Origin: Rheum nobile
Taxonomy: Eukaryota > Streptophyta > Magnoliopsida > Caryophyllales > Polygonaceae
Assembly (NCBI GenBank): GCA_027886185.1
Contig: WOAB01000226.1
Span: forward strand, 1,674,001 to 1,738,000
Direction: 5' to 3'
DNA: 64,000 nt
Of the stretch, positions 42,528-52,007 are shown piece by piece. The notes beneath the pieces are model-generated. The model was not told the DNA's origin and made no database searches. It was given only the letters and a program-made list of their open reading frames with translations. The position numbers and the translations under genes are program-made. Numbering within the stretch: the first letter of the stretch is position 1; each line of letters starts with the position of its first letter.

Positions 42528-43037
42528 TCATCCTTTGGGATATGGTTGGTGTCGTCTGTCGTGTCGATGATCCGAGGATGACCTTCGGTCGACTCGATCT
42601 GGGATTTTGTATGCCTTTGTTGGCTCTTCATCTTCTTCCAGCCTAAATTGGGCCATGGTCTTTGCATGTACGTCTTTGAAGCTTCGGCACGGGTACTTAG
42701 TCAGTTCGCAGTAAAGTTTTCTACCCTTGATTAGTCCCCGACGGAAGACCTCGATGGATGTTGGGACGTCGCAATGTGGGATCGCGACCTTTTCCTTGTT
42801 GTACATGCTAAGATAATCCCTTAAGAGTTCGCCATACCTTTGTTCGATCCTGTGTAGATCACTTGATTGCTTCTCTAATCTCCTGCTGCTGGCGAATTGG
42901 ATTTTGAATGAGTTGACTAGATCAGCGAAAAACGTAATTGAACCCTGAGGCAAATGCATGAGCCAAGTTAGTGCAAGTCCCGCGAGGGTTGTGCCAAAGC
43001 TTTTGCACATGATTGCTTCGTGGTTCCCTCTTGAACG
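42528..43037 (-). pseudogene. gag: T1 gag, 5'-truncated
   Basis: 160 residues starting CKSFGTTLAGLALTWLMHLP, corresponding to residues about 250 onward of T2/T3 Gag, then NKEKVAIPHCDVPTSIEVFR. Homology to T2 stops near 43037, where Helitron-like sequence begins. The gag N-terminus, primer-binding site and 5' LTR of T1 are not in the window. Confidence 0.8.
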
Positions 43038-43439
43038 GTATTAGATGTTTTACATGTACTATGTAGTCTATGTATGTTTATTGCAATAAAAAGGTTGAAT
43101 TTTATGAGATTTGGTAACATATGATTTTTTTGGTAAATTAACAAAAAAAATCCTAATAAAGGTTGCTTATGGGTAAAATTAATTACTACTTCATCCGTTA
43201 AGAAATAAGTGTCATTTTAGCATTTTATTTTTGTTCAAAAGTATTTTTCATTTTAGAGTTTTAGGTAATGATTTATTGGTGAGTTACGAAGTATTTTATT
43301 GAAAATTGGACATTTTTACACTTTCTATGCAAATTTTTTTCGTTCATTAATTAGAAATGATGTGGATAATTATTGAATTATAGATTTTAGGAATAGTATG
43401 TAGTGTTTTAGATTAAGGGTTTAGGGTTTAGGGTTTAAC
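43038..43439 (-). other. A/T-rich segment with a possible Helitron 3' terminus
   Basis: On the - strand, 3' of the helicase remnant, a hairpin (TACAT-AGTAC-ATGTA, about 43051-43065) is followed after about 8 bases by CTAA-T at the T1 junction. This matches the plan of a Helitron end (hairpin, short spacer, CTRR, host T). No gene is present. Confidence 0.4.
43415..43437 (+). repeat. Short interstitial telomere-type repeat
   Basis: Three tandem TTTAGGG units (AAGGGTTTAGGGTTTAGGGTTTA read in two parts: AAGGGTTTAGGG, TTTAGGGTTTA). This is the plant telomere word, located just past the Helitron helicase stop region. Too short to be a telomere. Confidence 0.75.
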
Positions 43440-44185
43440 AATCACTACCTACATATTGCTAGTAACTCTTGATGATGCAAAACAAAACTGACCATGAGTG
43501 AAAACATGGTGTGGAAGATACAAATCGACATTTGCAAGAGATTGGCCCTGACTCTTGTTTATCGTCATAGCAAAACAGACACTCAAGGGAAATTGTCTTC
43601 ATTGAAACTTGAACGGGCATAAAGTGTCTGATGGTGACATGAGCATGCAAGGAATCAAAATTGTATGTCAAATATTGTTGCCTGAAATAATTCTTCCTTG
43701 TATGACATAACTGTCGAGCTGCGTGGTTATCAATCTTGTCCCATTGCAAAAACCTAAAGAGTGATCAATATTTCGAAGCAGCATAATAGGGACCCCAACC
43801 TTAAGTTCAGTACATGACTTGAGACACGAGAACATCTAATACCGTTCAAGTAGTCAGACGTATAAACACTTCCATCAATGTTTGCAATAAAACTTGTCTT
43901 GTAAAGACTATCCGAATTGAGATAGACTTTCTCATCACCAAGTAACACAGACAATATATAGTCATTAACTCTATCTACCTCTTCATATTTTGTTGCAAGA
44001 ATTGCTTGTTCTTCAAAGTATTTCAGAGACAACCGATTGTCCAAAAGAGAGGGATAAACAAACTTAACAATTGATGGAATCAGATCTAAGTCATAATCCT
44101 TCACCAATAGTTCATCGAAATTTGTATTTGTGCTTCTCCATCATTGCCATCACCTACAGTACCATCTCTGATAGGAATCTGTAAA
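43440..44185 (-). pseudogene. Helitron helicase (PIF1-like) C-terminal remnant
   Basis: Reading on the - strand: DGTVGDGNDGEAQIQI (about 44165-44118), a frameshift, VKDYDLDLIPSIVKFVYPSL ... FEEQAILATKYEEVDRVNDYILSVLLG (44107-43754), another shift, then CNGTRLIT and the conserved helicase motif VI-type stretch CFAMTINKSQGQSLANVDLY with PHHVFTHGQ and SSRVTS (to about 43450). This order is characteristic of the PIF1-type helicase in the Rep-Hel protein of plant Helitrons. Several frameshifts show it is dead. Rep and the helicase N-terminus are absent. Confidence 0.8.
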
Positions 44186-44245
44186 AATTGGATTCATCCT
44201 TCACCAATAGTTCATCAAGAATTTGTAAAAATTGGATTCAAATGA
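44098..44245 (-). repeat. Local duplication in the Helitron remnant
   Basis: CCTTCACCAATAGTTCATC occurs at about 44098 and 44197, and TGTAAAAATTGGATTCA at about 44179 and 44225. A short tandem duplication of helicase-derived sequence. Confidence 0.6.
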
Positions 44246-44626
44246 TTTTCAATAGACTCTATGAAATACGCTAATTATGGAAATTGGTAAGTAAACTACT
44301 TGATTTATAGGTATTGGCCTTGTGGGACGCTTTACATCACATACCACTGCCGACCACATAAACTACAAGTTGATGTAAATGTGGGTCTATTCATTTCAGT
44401 TTTTCTCATAATTTTATGTGAGCGCTATATAAGCTCATATTTTGTGCTACTTAAGCTCAAAAATGTCACGCGTACGCAAAGCGGGAGCGTAACAGAAGTC
44501 ACGGGTATGGAAAACGTAAACGTGAGTGTTGATTGGGTATCCAGTTTCAAACATACCCACGCACATGCGTGTTGGGAGCATGATTTTTATAAAAAAAGAA
44601 CAACAAAAGTCACACTCACACAATGC
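44246..44626. other. Unassigned sequence left of T2
   Basis: No gene recognised. It may be Helitron interior or host DNA. It shows short GTGAGTGTTG and CACTCACACAATGCGTGAG words near the T2 insertion site. Confidence 0.4.
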
Positions 44627-44631
44627 GTGAG

Positions 44632-45285
44632 TGTTTTGGGGCAAAAAGATCAATCGACCTAAATCGCCTTAGACGGGGTAACGAGTCGATCGGATAATAT
44701 AAAATAAATCCAAACCAAATAAACAATCAACCACGTAAAGAATAGATGCAAAATTGTAATATGGTATATTGATCAAATGATGATAGAATCGGATCGATGT
44801 ACAACTTATCCTTGAAGAGTAAGGGATCAAGTCTTGTTCGACAAGCGGTTCTGATGATTCGACTGGCTATGATCGGGTAGTGTCCCAGGGGATTCGAGTG
44901 AGAGCGGATGTGCTGGTAAGCTTTTTGGAGAACTGAGTGAATGAGTGTTGCCCGAGGACGTGTTTTTTTGTCGATCGTTTCTTCGTGGTCTATTTATAGT
45001 ATCTTCTTCTTTCGTCCGTTACTACCTTCGTAATATTCTCCATTTATTCCATGCGTGATTTCCAGGATCCCTCTTGAATGTCATCGCAATCTTGTACTAA
45101 ATGTGTTTACCGTTTGCCTTTGATTGAGCAATTATAGCTCTAGGCGAAATCTTCGGAGCTGGTCGGATCCCATGCGTTCGAGGAGTGTCCGACGCTTCTC
45201 TCTAGTCTCTTCCGGCCATCTTCTTTGCTTGGACCTTGGCCCAATCTGCTTGTACCGATTCCTTTGGAGCATGTTGGAACCAACA
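44632..45285 (-). repeat. 3' LTR of T2
   Basis: 654 bp, TGTTTTGGGGC...GGAACCAACA on the + strand, with the polypurine tract (on the - strand AAAACAACTTGGGGCTAT) at its right edge. Confidence 0.9.
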
Positions 45286-45392
45286 ATAGCCCCAAGTTGT
45301 TTTGAGCTGAAGGTAGCTGCAAATCGGAAGTCCAAACAACTTCCCTTCCACATGATCTCCAATCTCCGATCTGGGTGCAACAGGCGAGGGCT

Positions 45393-45400
45393 ACGTGGCG
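45393..45400 (+). promoter_or_regulatory. ACGTGGCG box upstream of the T2 antisense gene
   Basis: Same octamer as at 35224-35231 in T1, at nearly the same distance (180 bp) from the antisense ATG, with a CATAAATC TATA-like word at about 45451. Confidence 0.45.
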
Positions 45401-46171
45401 ATAATCCTGCAGCACGATGGGACGTCTCTGCAACCTAACGATTCCCTCCATAAATCCGAATTAAGTTCTGACGGTTTTGCTTTATCTTCTCCCTTTGCTC
45501 TCTGATCTGGTAGGCTCTCTTAGGCTTCTCAGAAAATTGCTTTTCGATTTCCTCCCCTTTCTATTCTGGAAATGGTTTCCAATGATTCGTCTGAGTCGTC
45601 TGCTACTCACTCGAACTCGAGTAAGAACGAGGCTTCCCCCCCCCCCCTTTCCTTTTGAATGAGGCTGACGCTCTGACGGGGACGTTGACGGAGGCAGAGT
45701 TGGAGCAGATCCTCCAAGTCGGAGGCTTTCCTCCTGAGACGGTCACGAGGTTGCCGCATCCGGATGAGAGAGTCGACGCCCGCTATGAGGGATGGGTTTG
45801 TTTCTATGCCTACCCATTCCAGATAGGTCATACGTTTCCGTTTTCCCCTCTTGTCAGGAATTTTTTAGCGACTTTGGCGCTTGTGCCGTGTCAGGTCATG
45901 CCACAGGCGTGGCGGATCCTTAGGGTTTTAGATCTGTTGAATTCTCAGTCTGGGGCCGGTTTCAATTTCGACGCCCTGTGGTACAATTACTCTCTGGGGT
46001 CGAAGAGTTCCTCTCGGGTCCAATTGCGCATTCGCCCGAGTCGAAAGCCCTTGGTGGCTAACCTTGATGTAAACGATCATGGATGGGGATCGAAGTTCTT
46101 CTTCATCGAGCGTTCGTCTCTAGAGAAGGGGGGTGACTGTTCATTTCTGTTGTTGGAGTGGCGAGTTGAGA

Positions 46172-46239
46172 GTACGTATTCGACTTCTCTTTGCCCATTT
46201 ATGTGTTTTAACCCTTTGCTTAACTCTTCTTTTTTGTAG
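46172..46239 (+). other. Intron 1 of T2 antisense gene
   Basis: 68 bp, donor GTACGT, acceptor TTTTTGTAG, T-rich interior. It splits a codon after the first base on both sides, and T1 has an acceptor at the equivalent place. Confidence 0.6.
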
Positions 46240-46404
46240 TCCCTGAAGATGAGGAGTTGGAAGTGGACGCTCAGTCGGAAGGCCTGACAAATATTATCCT
46301 CGGCATCCCCGCATTAGAGCGGAAATTCGTAAACATCAACCTGTTGTCGGTCGCCCCCACCACTCAGGATGTTATGTCGACTCTTTCGTCATCCCGGGTT
46401 AAGT

Positions 46405-46474
46405 GTAAGTTTTTATTCGACTCATGTATCTTTTCGTCATGTGCTTGCATCTTACGTTTTGTCTGATATGTCAG
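46405..46474 (+). other. Intron 2 of T2 antisense gene
   Basis: 70 bp, donor GTAAGTTTT, acceptor TGATATGTCAG. The phase matches on both sides. A CTTACG branch-like word lies at about 46451. Confidence 0.6.
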
Positions 46475-46824
46475 CGTCTCCAGCTGGTCGGTCAAGTGCA
46501 CGTTTGAAGGGAGTGTTTGGGAAGGGTCTGATAGAGCAGAGGTTGGCGGCGGCCAGGGCCTCGTCGAGTAAATCGACGCCGGTGGAGTCATCGCTTCCAG
46601 CCAAAGTCGGCTCGAAAAGGAAGGTAGGTGTTTCTTCTGACGATGTGAAGGGGGTGGACACTTCGAAGAAGAAGTCAACGGTCGCTCATGGAGTCGAAAA
46701 GATCGACTCGGTCGGTCGATCGATTGCTGATCTTTTTCATGCTCAGGGCCCGACTCTGAAGTTTGAAGTTGATGGCGTCTCTCCCTTGGATTGTATTGGC
46801 GAAGCGGGGTGTTCTGCGTGGAAG

Positions 46825-46917
46825 GTAAGTCGTCTTGTCGGATCTCAAGTTTATACGTTTTCTTTCTCGTAAACTGGTTGGTTTTTGATTTTTTCGATCT
46901 TGTCTTTCTTTTTCTAG
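46825..46917 (+). other. Intron 3 of T2 antisense gene
   Basis: 93 bp, donor GTAAGTCG, acceptor after a pyrimidine tract (TCTTTCTTTTTCTAG). It falls between codons on both sides. Confidence 0.6.
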
Positions 46918-47541
46918 ACTTTTCAGTTTCTCTTGGGTGCGTATTCTGGAGTTAAAGAGATGGTCGCTAAGGCCGAGGACAGGTCTGATAGGTCAGAGTC
47001 CGACCTGGCATCTTTAAAGACCAAGGTGGAAGGAGCCGAGAGCCGCTTTAGGGACGTTGAGCGCCGCTTCGCTAGGGAGATGAAGAGTTGCCAAGACGAA
47101 TTGGATGTTTGTCGGAGGGAACTCAGCGAGAGCCAGACAAGTGTTGAAGAGAAGGTGAAGCAGGCTAAGATCGAAGTTGGTCGGGTCGCAGGCGACGTAG
47201 GCGCTTTTTACGCGTTGAAGTCGCGTGTCGAGATGATCGAGGAGTTTGAAGAGAGCAAACAGGAGACCTGTGACTTGAAGGCGGAGAAGGAGACCATGGA
47301 TACCCTGTTTCCAAAGGGGGATCCTGGTTCGGAGCTGTTCCAGCTGGCCGGCGTCGGAGAAGAGTCTCCAGACGAAAATCCTGGTGAAGACGAGGTCCAT
47401 TCTGGCGACAGTGCTGATCGAGCCCCAGCCTTGTTCCGACCCAGCTCCTACTGAAGGTAACGCTGCGACCCCTGACTCTTGACTTCTTTCGTAAATGACT
47501 TGTGATCCCACTTGCGTGTGGGTAGAATGTTTTCTGGTTTG

Positions 47542-47654
47542 GCGACCCGTCCACCATAGCGGGCCGCAGAATGTGTTTCTTATGGATGCTTGAAGTCCTA
47601 CATGTGTGTAGGAAGACAATATGTTTTGGCGACCCGTCCACCATCGCAGGTCGC
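47542..47654. repeat. Two conserved hairpins after the T2 antisense gene
   Basis: GCGACCCG...CGGGCCGC at 47542-47567 and GCGACCCG...CAGGTCGC at 47629-47654, 87 bp apart, each preceded by GGTTT/TTTTG. The first is 88 bp past the antisense stop, between the convergent antisense gene and integrase end. Confidence 0.88.
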
Positions 47655-48173
47655 ATGGATGTAAAAAAAAAGGTTAGACTTTTATTGACGTAATCTATTT
47701 TACAAAGGGTCGAACTTGTTTCGTGTTCGTGTGTTTTGTCGGATTCTTCTAGAGAAGATAGTCGTGACGCCTTTGATCTGTGTGCTCCATCGAGTAGGGC
47801 TTTCCGCGTCGTGTAAAAAAGGAGGCCTGCAAATGTATATGTTTATGTTTAGTCATGACTTAGTGTTATACCGAGGAGGAAAGCAATATGTCTTTATTGC
47901 GTAGATGTAATAAGGCGTTTTGACCTTATGTATTGTATAAGGCAGGCGGTGTGCCGACGTGCCTTTGGTATTCGTCTCCCCGTGTTCCGATCGATCGTGT
48001 AAATTTAGTGTAAGCGATTTTGTTTGTGACTGGATCCAGCGTGTATGTTGATGTCGTCCTGTACTTAGGATCGCAAGGAAAATGTCCTTGCTAGGTTTAT
48101 GAAATAGAATTGAGTTGGTAACAACGAATAGCACATGACAAGTGAAAGAATGTTAGTGCCTTAATTTGTTGAT
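47655..48173. other. Spacer between the antisense gene and integrase stop in T2
   Basis: No gene recognised. T3 shows the same segment at 62896-63430 in inverse orientation, with the shared phrase CGATCGATCGTGTAA-like near 47988 (T1 near 37953). Confidence 0.5.
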
Positions 48174-50367
48174 CTAGAAGTGATATAGCTTCAGATGTGT
48201 TGCGTTCCAACTTCTTGGGATCGGCCGTCCGTCTCTATCCTCTAGTTGGTACGCTCCCTGTCCGACCACTTCCTTGATGAGATAAGGACCTTCCCACTGA
48301 GGCGCGAGCTTTCCGTCGGTCGGATTCTTGGTGTTCTGGAATGTTTTTCTAAGGACCCAATCGCCAACTTTGAAGACTTTGGCTCGAACGTTTTTGTTGT
48401 AACTTCTTGCGACCTATTGTTGGAACTTGACCATTCTAATTCTGGCTCTTTCCCTAGTCTCATCCACCATGTCCAAGTTGTGCGCTAGCTCGACGTCATT
48501 TTGTTCATTCGTCTGGAGACTGTAACGGGTTGTCGTAACCAGTAATTCGGCGGGAATGACTGCTTCACTTCCGTAGACGAGTGGGAATGGTAATTGTCCA
48601 GTCGCGTTCTTTGGGGTGGTCCTGTCGGACCAGAGGATGAGAGGAAATTCGTCTGCCCATTTTCCTTTAGCCCCTGTGAGGCGTTTCTTGAGGTTGTTGA
48701 TGATGATCTTGTTGCTAGACTCGGCTTGTCCGTTGGATTGTGGATACCGAGGAGTGGACGTGACCAGTCTGATGTTCCACTGGTCGCAAAAGGCTCGAGT
48801 CTTATGACTGACGAATTGGGAGCCATTGTCGCATACGATTTCTAATGGGACGCCAAATCTGCACAAGATATTGCGTTTTATAAACGAAATGATGTGTTGA
48901 TCTTTTACCTCTCGGTAGGCTTCAGCTTCGACCCATTTGGAAAAATAGTCTGTCATGGCAAGGAAGAAGACGCATTGGCCCGACGCAGGTGGGAGTTTCC
49001 TGACGATGTCCATCCCCCATCTCATGAAGGGCCATGGTGCCAAAGTCGGATGGAGGAATTTTGTGGGTCGATGTGGAACGGGTGCGTGTCGTTGGCAGGC
49101 ATCGCACTTCATGGTATACTTCATCGCGTCTCTATTCATTGTAGGCCAGTAGTGTCCTATTCGCAAAGCTTTCCATGAGAGGCTTCGTCCTTCGGTGTGG
49201 TTTTCACATTCTCCTTCATGTAATGATCGTAAGATGCGTCTGACTTCTGGAGTCTTGAGGCATCGTAGGAGTATCCATGTGATAGATCTTTTGAACAAGA
49301 CGTCACTTATAATATCGAAGGAAAGAGCTCGTACCTTTAGCCTTTTTGCTTCCATTTTGTCGTTGGGTAGGATGTCGTTTTTTAGCCATCTGACGTAAGG
49401 TAGCGTCCAGTCGTCATGATCGTTGACGATGTCTTCTTCTGGTCGGTCGCCTATCTCCAATGTGACAAGTTCTTCCAACGGTGTACTTAAATCCTTGGGT
49501 ATTTTTGGAACAGTTGGTGTTGTGATGTGTGCCAGTGGGATGTTTGGGAATTCCTTTGGGTCCAAGATGGACCCCAAGTTGGCTAGTGCGTCAGCCTGAG
49601 CGTTGAGATCTCTGGGAACTTGTCTGATGTCGAACGTTTGGAATTGGTTGATTAGCTTCTTGGCCACGTCCAGATAAGCTATCATTCTGTCGTCCTTGGC
49701 GTTGTACGATCCTTGTATTTGATTTACGACCAAGAGGGAGTCGCAGATGACTTCGATTTCTCGGACTCCTAGGTCACGTGCCAGAATGAGCCCGAATATG
49801 AGTGCTTCGTATTCAGCTTCGTTGTTGGTCGCGTCCCATTCGCATCTTATGGCTTGGGCTATCTTGTCCCCTTGTGGTGATTTCAGCACGACTCCTAGCC
49901 CCGATCCTCTAGCGTTCGACGCGCCGTCAGTGTGGAGTTTCCATTTACTTGTTTCCTTCGTCGCGAGTAACTGTGTTGCTTCTTTGACGGCTTCTTGTTC
50001 TAGGGTCGGGCTGAAGTCTGCCACAAAATCAGCCAAGGCTTGCGACTTGATCGTCGTCCTGGGCTCGTATTCGATGTCGTAGCCGCTGAGGTGTATGGCC
50101 CATTTGGCCATTCGTCCTGTGAACTCGGGTTTCCTCATGATTGCTCTCATGGGATGGTTAGTGCGGACAATTATAGTATGAGATTCGAAATATGGTTTGA
50201 GCTTATTCGATGCCATTACCAGTGATAGGACAAGTTTTTCCAACGATGAGTACCTTGTCTCCGCTGGCAGTAGCGTTCGACTGACGTAGTAGATTGGCGA
50301 TTGCTTACCATCTTCTTCTCTGACCAGTACTGCGCTCACGGCAGACTCCGACACTGCTAGGTACAGC
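48174..50367 (-). pseudogene. pol: T2 RNase H tandem and integrase
   Basis: 655 residues are open from the MITE edge to a TAG at 48414-48416 (likely CAG originally), and the frame then continues to the true end at 48174. The first RNase H end (YYVSRTLLPAETRYSSLEKL, PEFTGRMAKWAIHLSGYDIE) is followed by an archaeal-type RNase H with its acidic residues in KLHTDGASNARG, NNEAEYEAL, ICDSLLVVNQ and AQADALANLG. Integrase: HHCC zinc segment (HEGECENH ... CDACQ), DDE in FFLAMTDYFSKWVEAE, VCDNGSQF and YPQSNGQAESSN. Dual RNase H is a known mark of the Tat lineage. The MITE removes continuity with the RT. Confidence 0.88.
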
Positions 50368-50853
50368 CAGTGTTCTAACAATCGGGCTAGGCGGCCGCCT
50401 AGGCGCTAGGCGGCCCGGCACCATCCCAATTTGGGCCAAATCGGAATGGCTAGGCGGCTAGGAGGGGTCTAGGCAGGCTAGGCGGGTTCTAGGCGGGTTA
50501 GGCGGGGTCTAGGCGGGCAAGTCGGGTTCTAATCGGGCTAGGCGGGCAAGTCGGGCTAGACGGGTCTAGGCGGGCTAGGCGGGGTCTAGGCGGGCCTAGG
50601 GGGACTAGGCGGGGTCTAGTCGGGCCTAGGCGGGTCTAGGTGGATTATGTTTATTCCTATTTTGTGTTTTTTGTTTTCGATTTCTTCAAAATTTTCCAAT
50701 TCTTCCCACTTTTTTCTTCAAAGCATTCAATTCTTCCAATTTTTCCGATACATTTCTAATCCGTCAAGGCCCCGCCTAGGCCCCCTCCTAGCCACCTAGG
50801 CGCTAGGCCCCCTCTCACCACCAAGCTCCCGCCTAGCATTTTTTAGAACATTG
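50368..50853. mobile_element. hAT-type MITE in T2 pol, with CTAGGCGGG tandem repeats
   Basis: 486 bp with terminal inverted repeats CAGTGTTCTAACAAT and CAATGTTCTAAAAAATG, each running into GCTAGGCGG. Flanked by 8-bp duplications GGTACAGC (50360-50367) and GGTATAAC (50854-50861), which differ by two transitions. An 8-bp duplication and a CA(G/A)TGTTC end are hAT features. The interior (about 50440-50640) is a GC-rich array of CTAGGCGGG-type 9-10-mers; the rest is A/T-rich. Adding 494 bp to pol explains the frame break. Confidence 0.82.
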
Positions 50854-51962
50854 GGTATAACAATAATGGCTCGTCGTCTTTGGGTTTGGTCAACACCAGG
50901 GGACTGGCCAGGTATTTCTTCAAATCCTGGAACGTGACTTCATGTTCTTCTGTCCATTGAAAGGACTTGTTATTCTTGAGAGCGTCGTAAAAGGGTTTGC
51001 ACTTGCCGGACGACTTCGAGATGAATCTATTCAGAGCTGCTATCCGACCTGTCAGCTTTTGTACGTCCTTGACGCATCGAGGGGATCGGAGGTTGATGAG
51101 GGCTTTGACCTATTTCGGACTGGCTTCTATTCCTCTTTGTGTCACCATGTACCCTAAGAATTTTCCCAACGACACTCCGAAAGAGCATTTCATAGGATTC
51201 AATTTCATGTTATATCTTTTTAGTACCTCAAAATTGTCGCGGAGGTGATCGATGTGGTCCTTTTTCTCTTTTGATTTGACCAGTATGTCGTCTATGTAGA
51301 ATTCCATTGTATCCCCAATCTGATCTTTGAACTCTTGTTGACTAGTCGTTGATAAGTAGCCCCTGCATTTTTTAGTCCGAAGGGCATTACTTTGTAATAA
51401 TAAATACCTTGGCTTGTGACGAATTCTGTTTTCTCTTGGTCTTCCGGTTCCATGAGGATTTGATTGTAGCCACTGAACGCGTCAATGAAGGATAGCAATT
51501 TGTGCCCTACTGTCGCGTCGACCATGGCGTCGATATGAGGGAGTGTGAAGGAGTCCTTGGGACAAGCCTTGTTAAGGTCGGTGAAGTCGATGCAGACTCT
51601 CTATTTGCCATTTTTCTTTTGGACCACAACCACGTTGGCCAGCCACTTGGGGTAGTTGACTTCTCTTATTTTTCATGTTTCCAGTAGGCTCTTGACTTCG
51701 TCGTCGACGATCTTATTTCGCTCTGGGGCAAATTTCTTACGCTTCTGCTTTACAGGGGGTGAGATGGATCTACATTCAATTTATGAGTAATAATGTTTGG
51801 AGGTATTCCGACTATGTCTTCATGTGACCACGCAAGGCAATCAGCATTAGATCGGAGGAAATCCAATATTTGTTGTCTCGTCGAGTCGTCTAGGTCTGAC
51901 CCGACCCTTACCATTTGGTTTGGCTTTGAAGGATCTAGTGCGATCTCATCAAGTTTTTCCAT
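50854..51962 (-). pseudogene. pol: T2 reverse transcriptase
   Basis: RT core in two frames: 51292-51525 (FIDAFSGYNQILMEPED, YYKVMPFGLKNAGATYQRLV) and 51110-51307 (catalytic EFYIDDILVKS, KCSFGVSLGKFLGYMVTQRG), with a frameshift near 51300. A stop occurs at 51110-51112 (SPK then TAG), and another near 51600 where NGKW reads NGK-stop (TGG to TAG). The N-terminal linker is at 51750-51962 (DPSKPNQMVRVGSDLDDSTR). After removing the MITE the RNase H frame rejoins the 51110 frame. Confidence 0.85.
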
Positions 51963-52007
51963 CTCTGGTTCAACGTATCGACTGGATCCTTCACCGAGTT
52001 GTGATTG

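Larger units (their letters stand above)
45573..47454 (+). pseudogene. T2 antisense gene: four-exon gene with gypsy-type transposon domain and coiled coil
   Basis: Lies opposite to gag-pol. Exons as read: 45573-46171, 46240-46404, 46475-46824, 46918-47454. The introns have GT-AG ends (GTACGT...TTTTTGTAG, GTAAGT...TATGTCAG, GTAAGT...TTTCTAG), and the phases match across all three junctions. Exon 1 encodes a conserved domain (PETVTRLPHPDERVDARYEG, QVMPQAWRILRVLDL, RVQLRIRPSRKPLVANLDVN) resembling the putative gypsy-type transposon family (Transposase_28). Exon 3 is Lys/Ser-rich. Exon 4 is a long coiled coil (KAEDRSDRSESDLASLKTKV onward, about 110 residues) with an acidic tail. A run of 12 C at 45636-45647 puts the ATG at 45573 one base out of frame, so it is either broken or a sequencing slip. 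Antisense ORFs of this kind are known in the Tat lineage; the role is unknown. Confidence 0.75.

Noticed and set aside
43415..43437. Chromosome end or telomere array
   Set aside because: Only about three repeat units within transposon-derived DNA.
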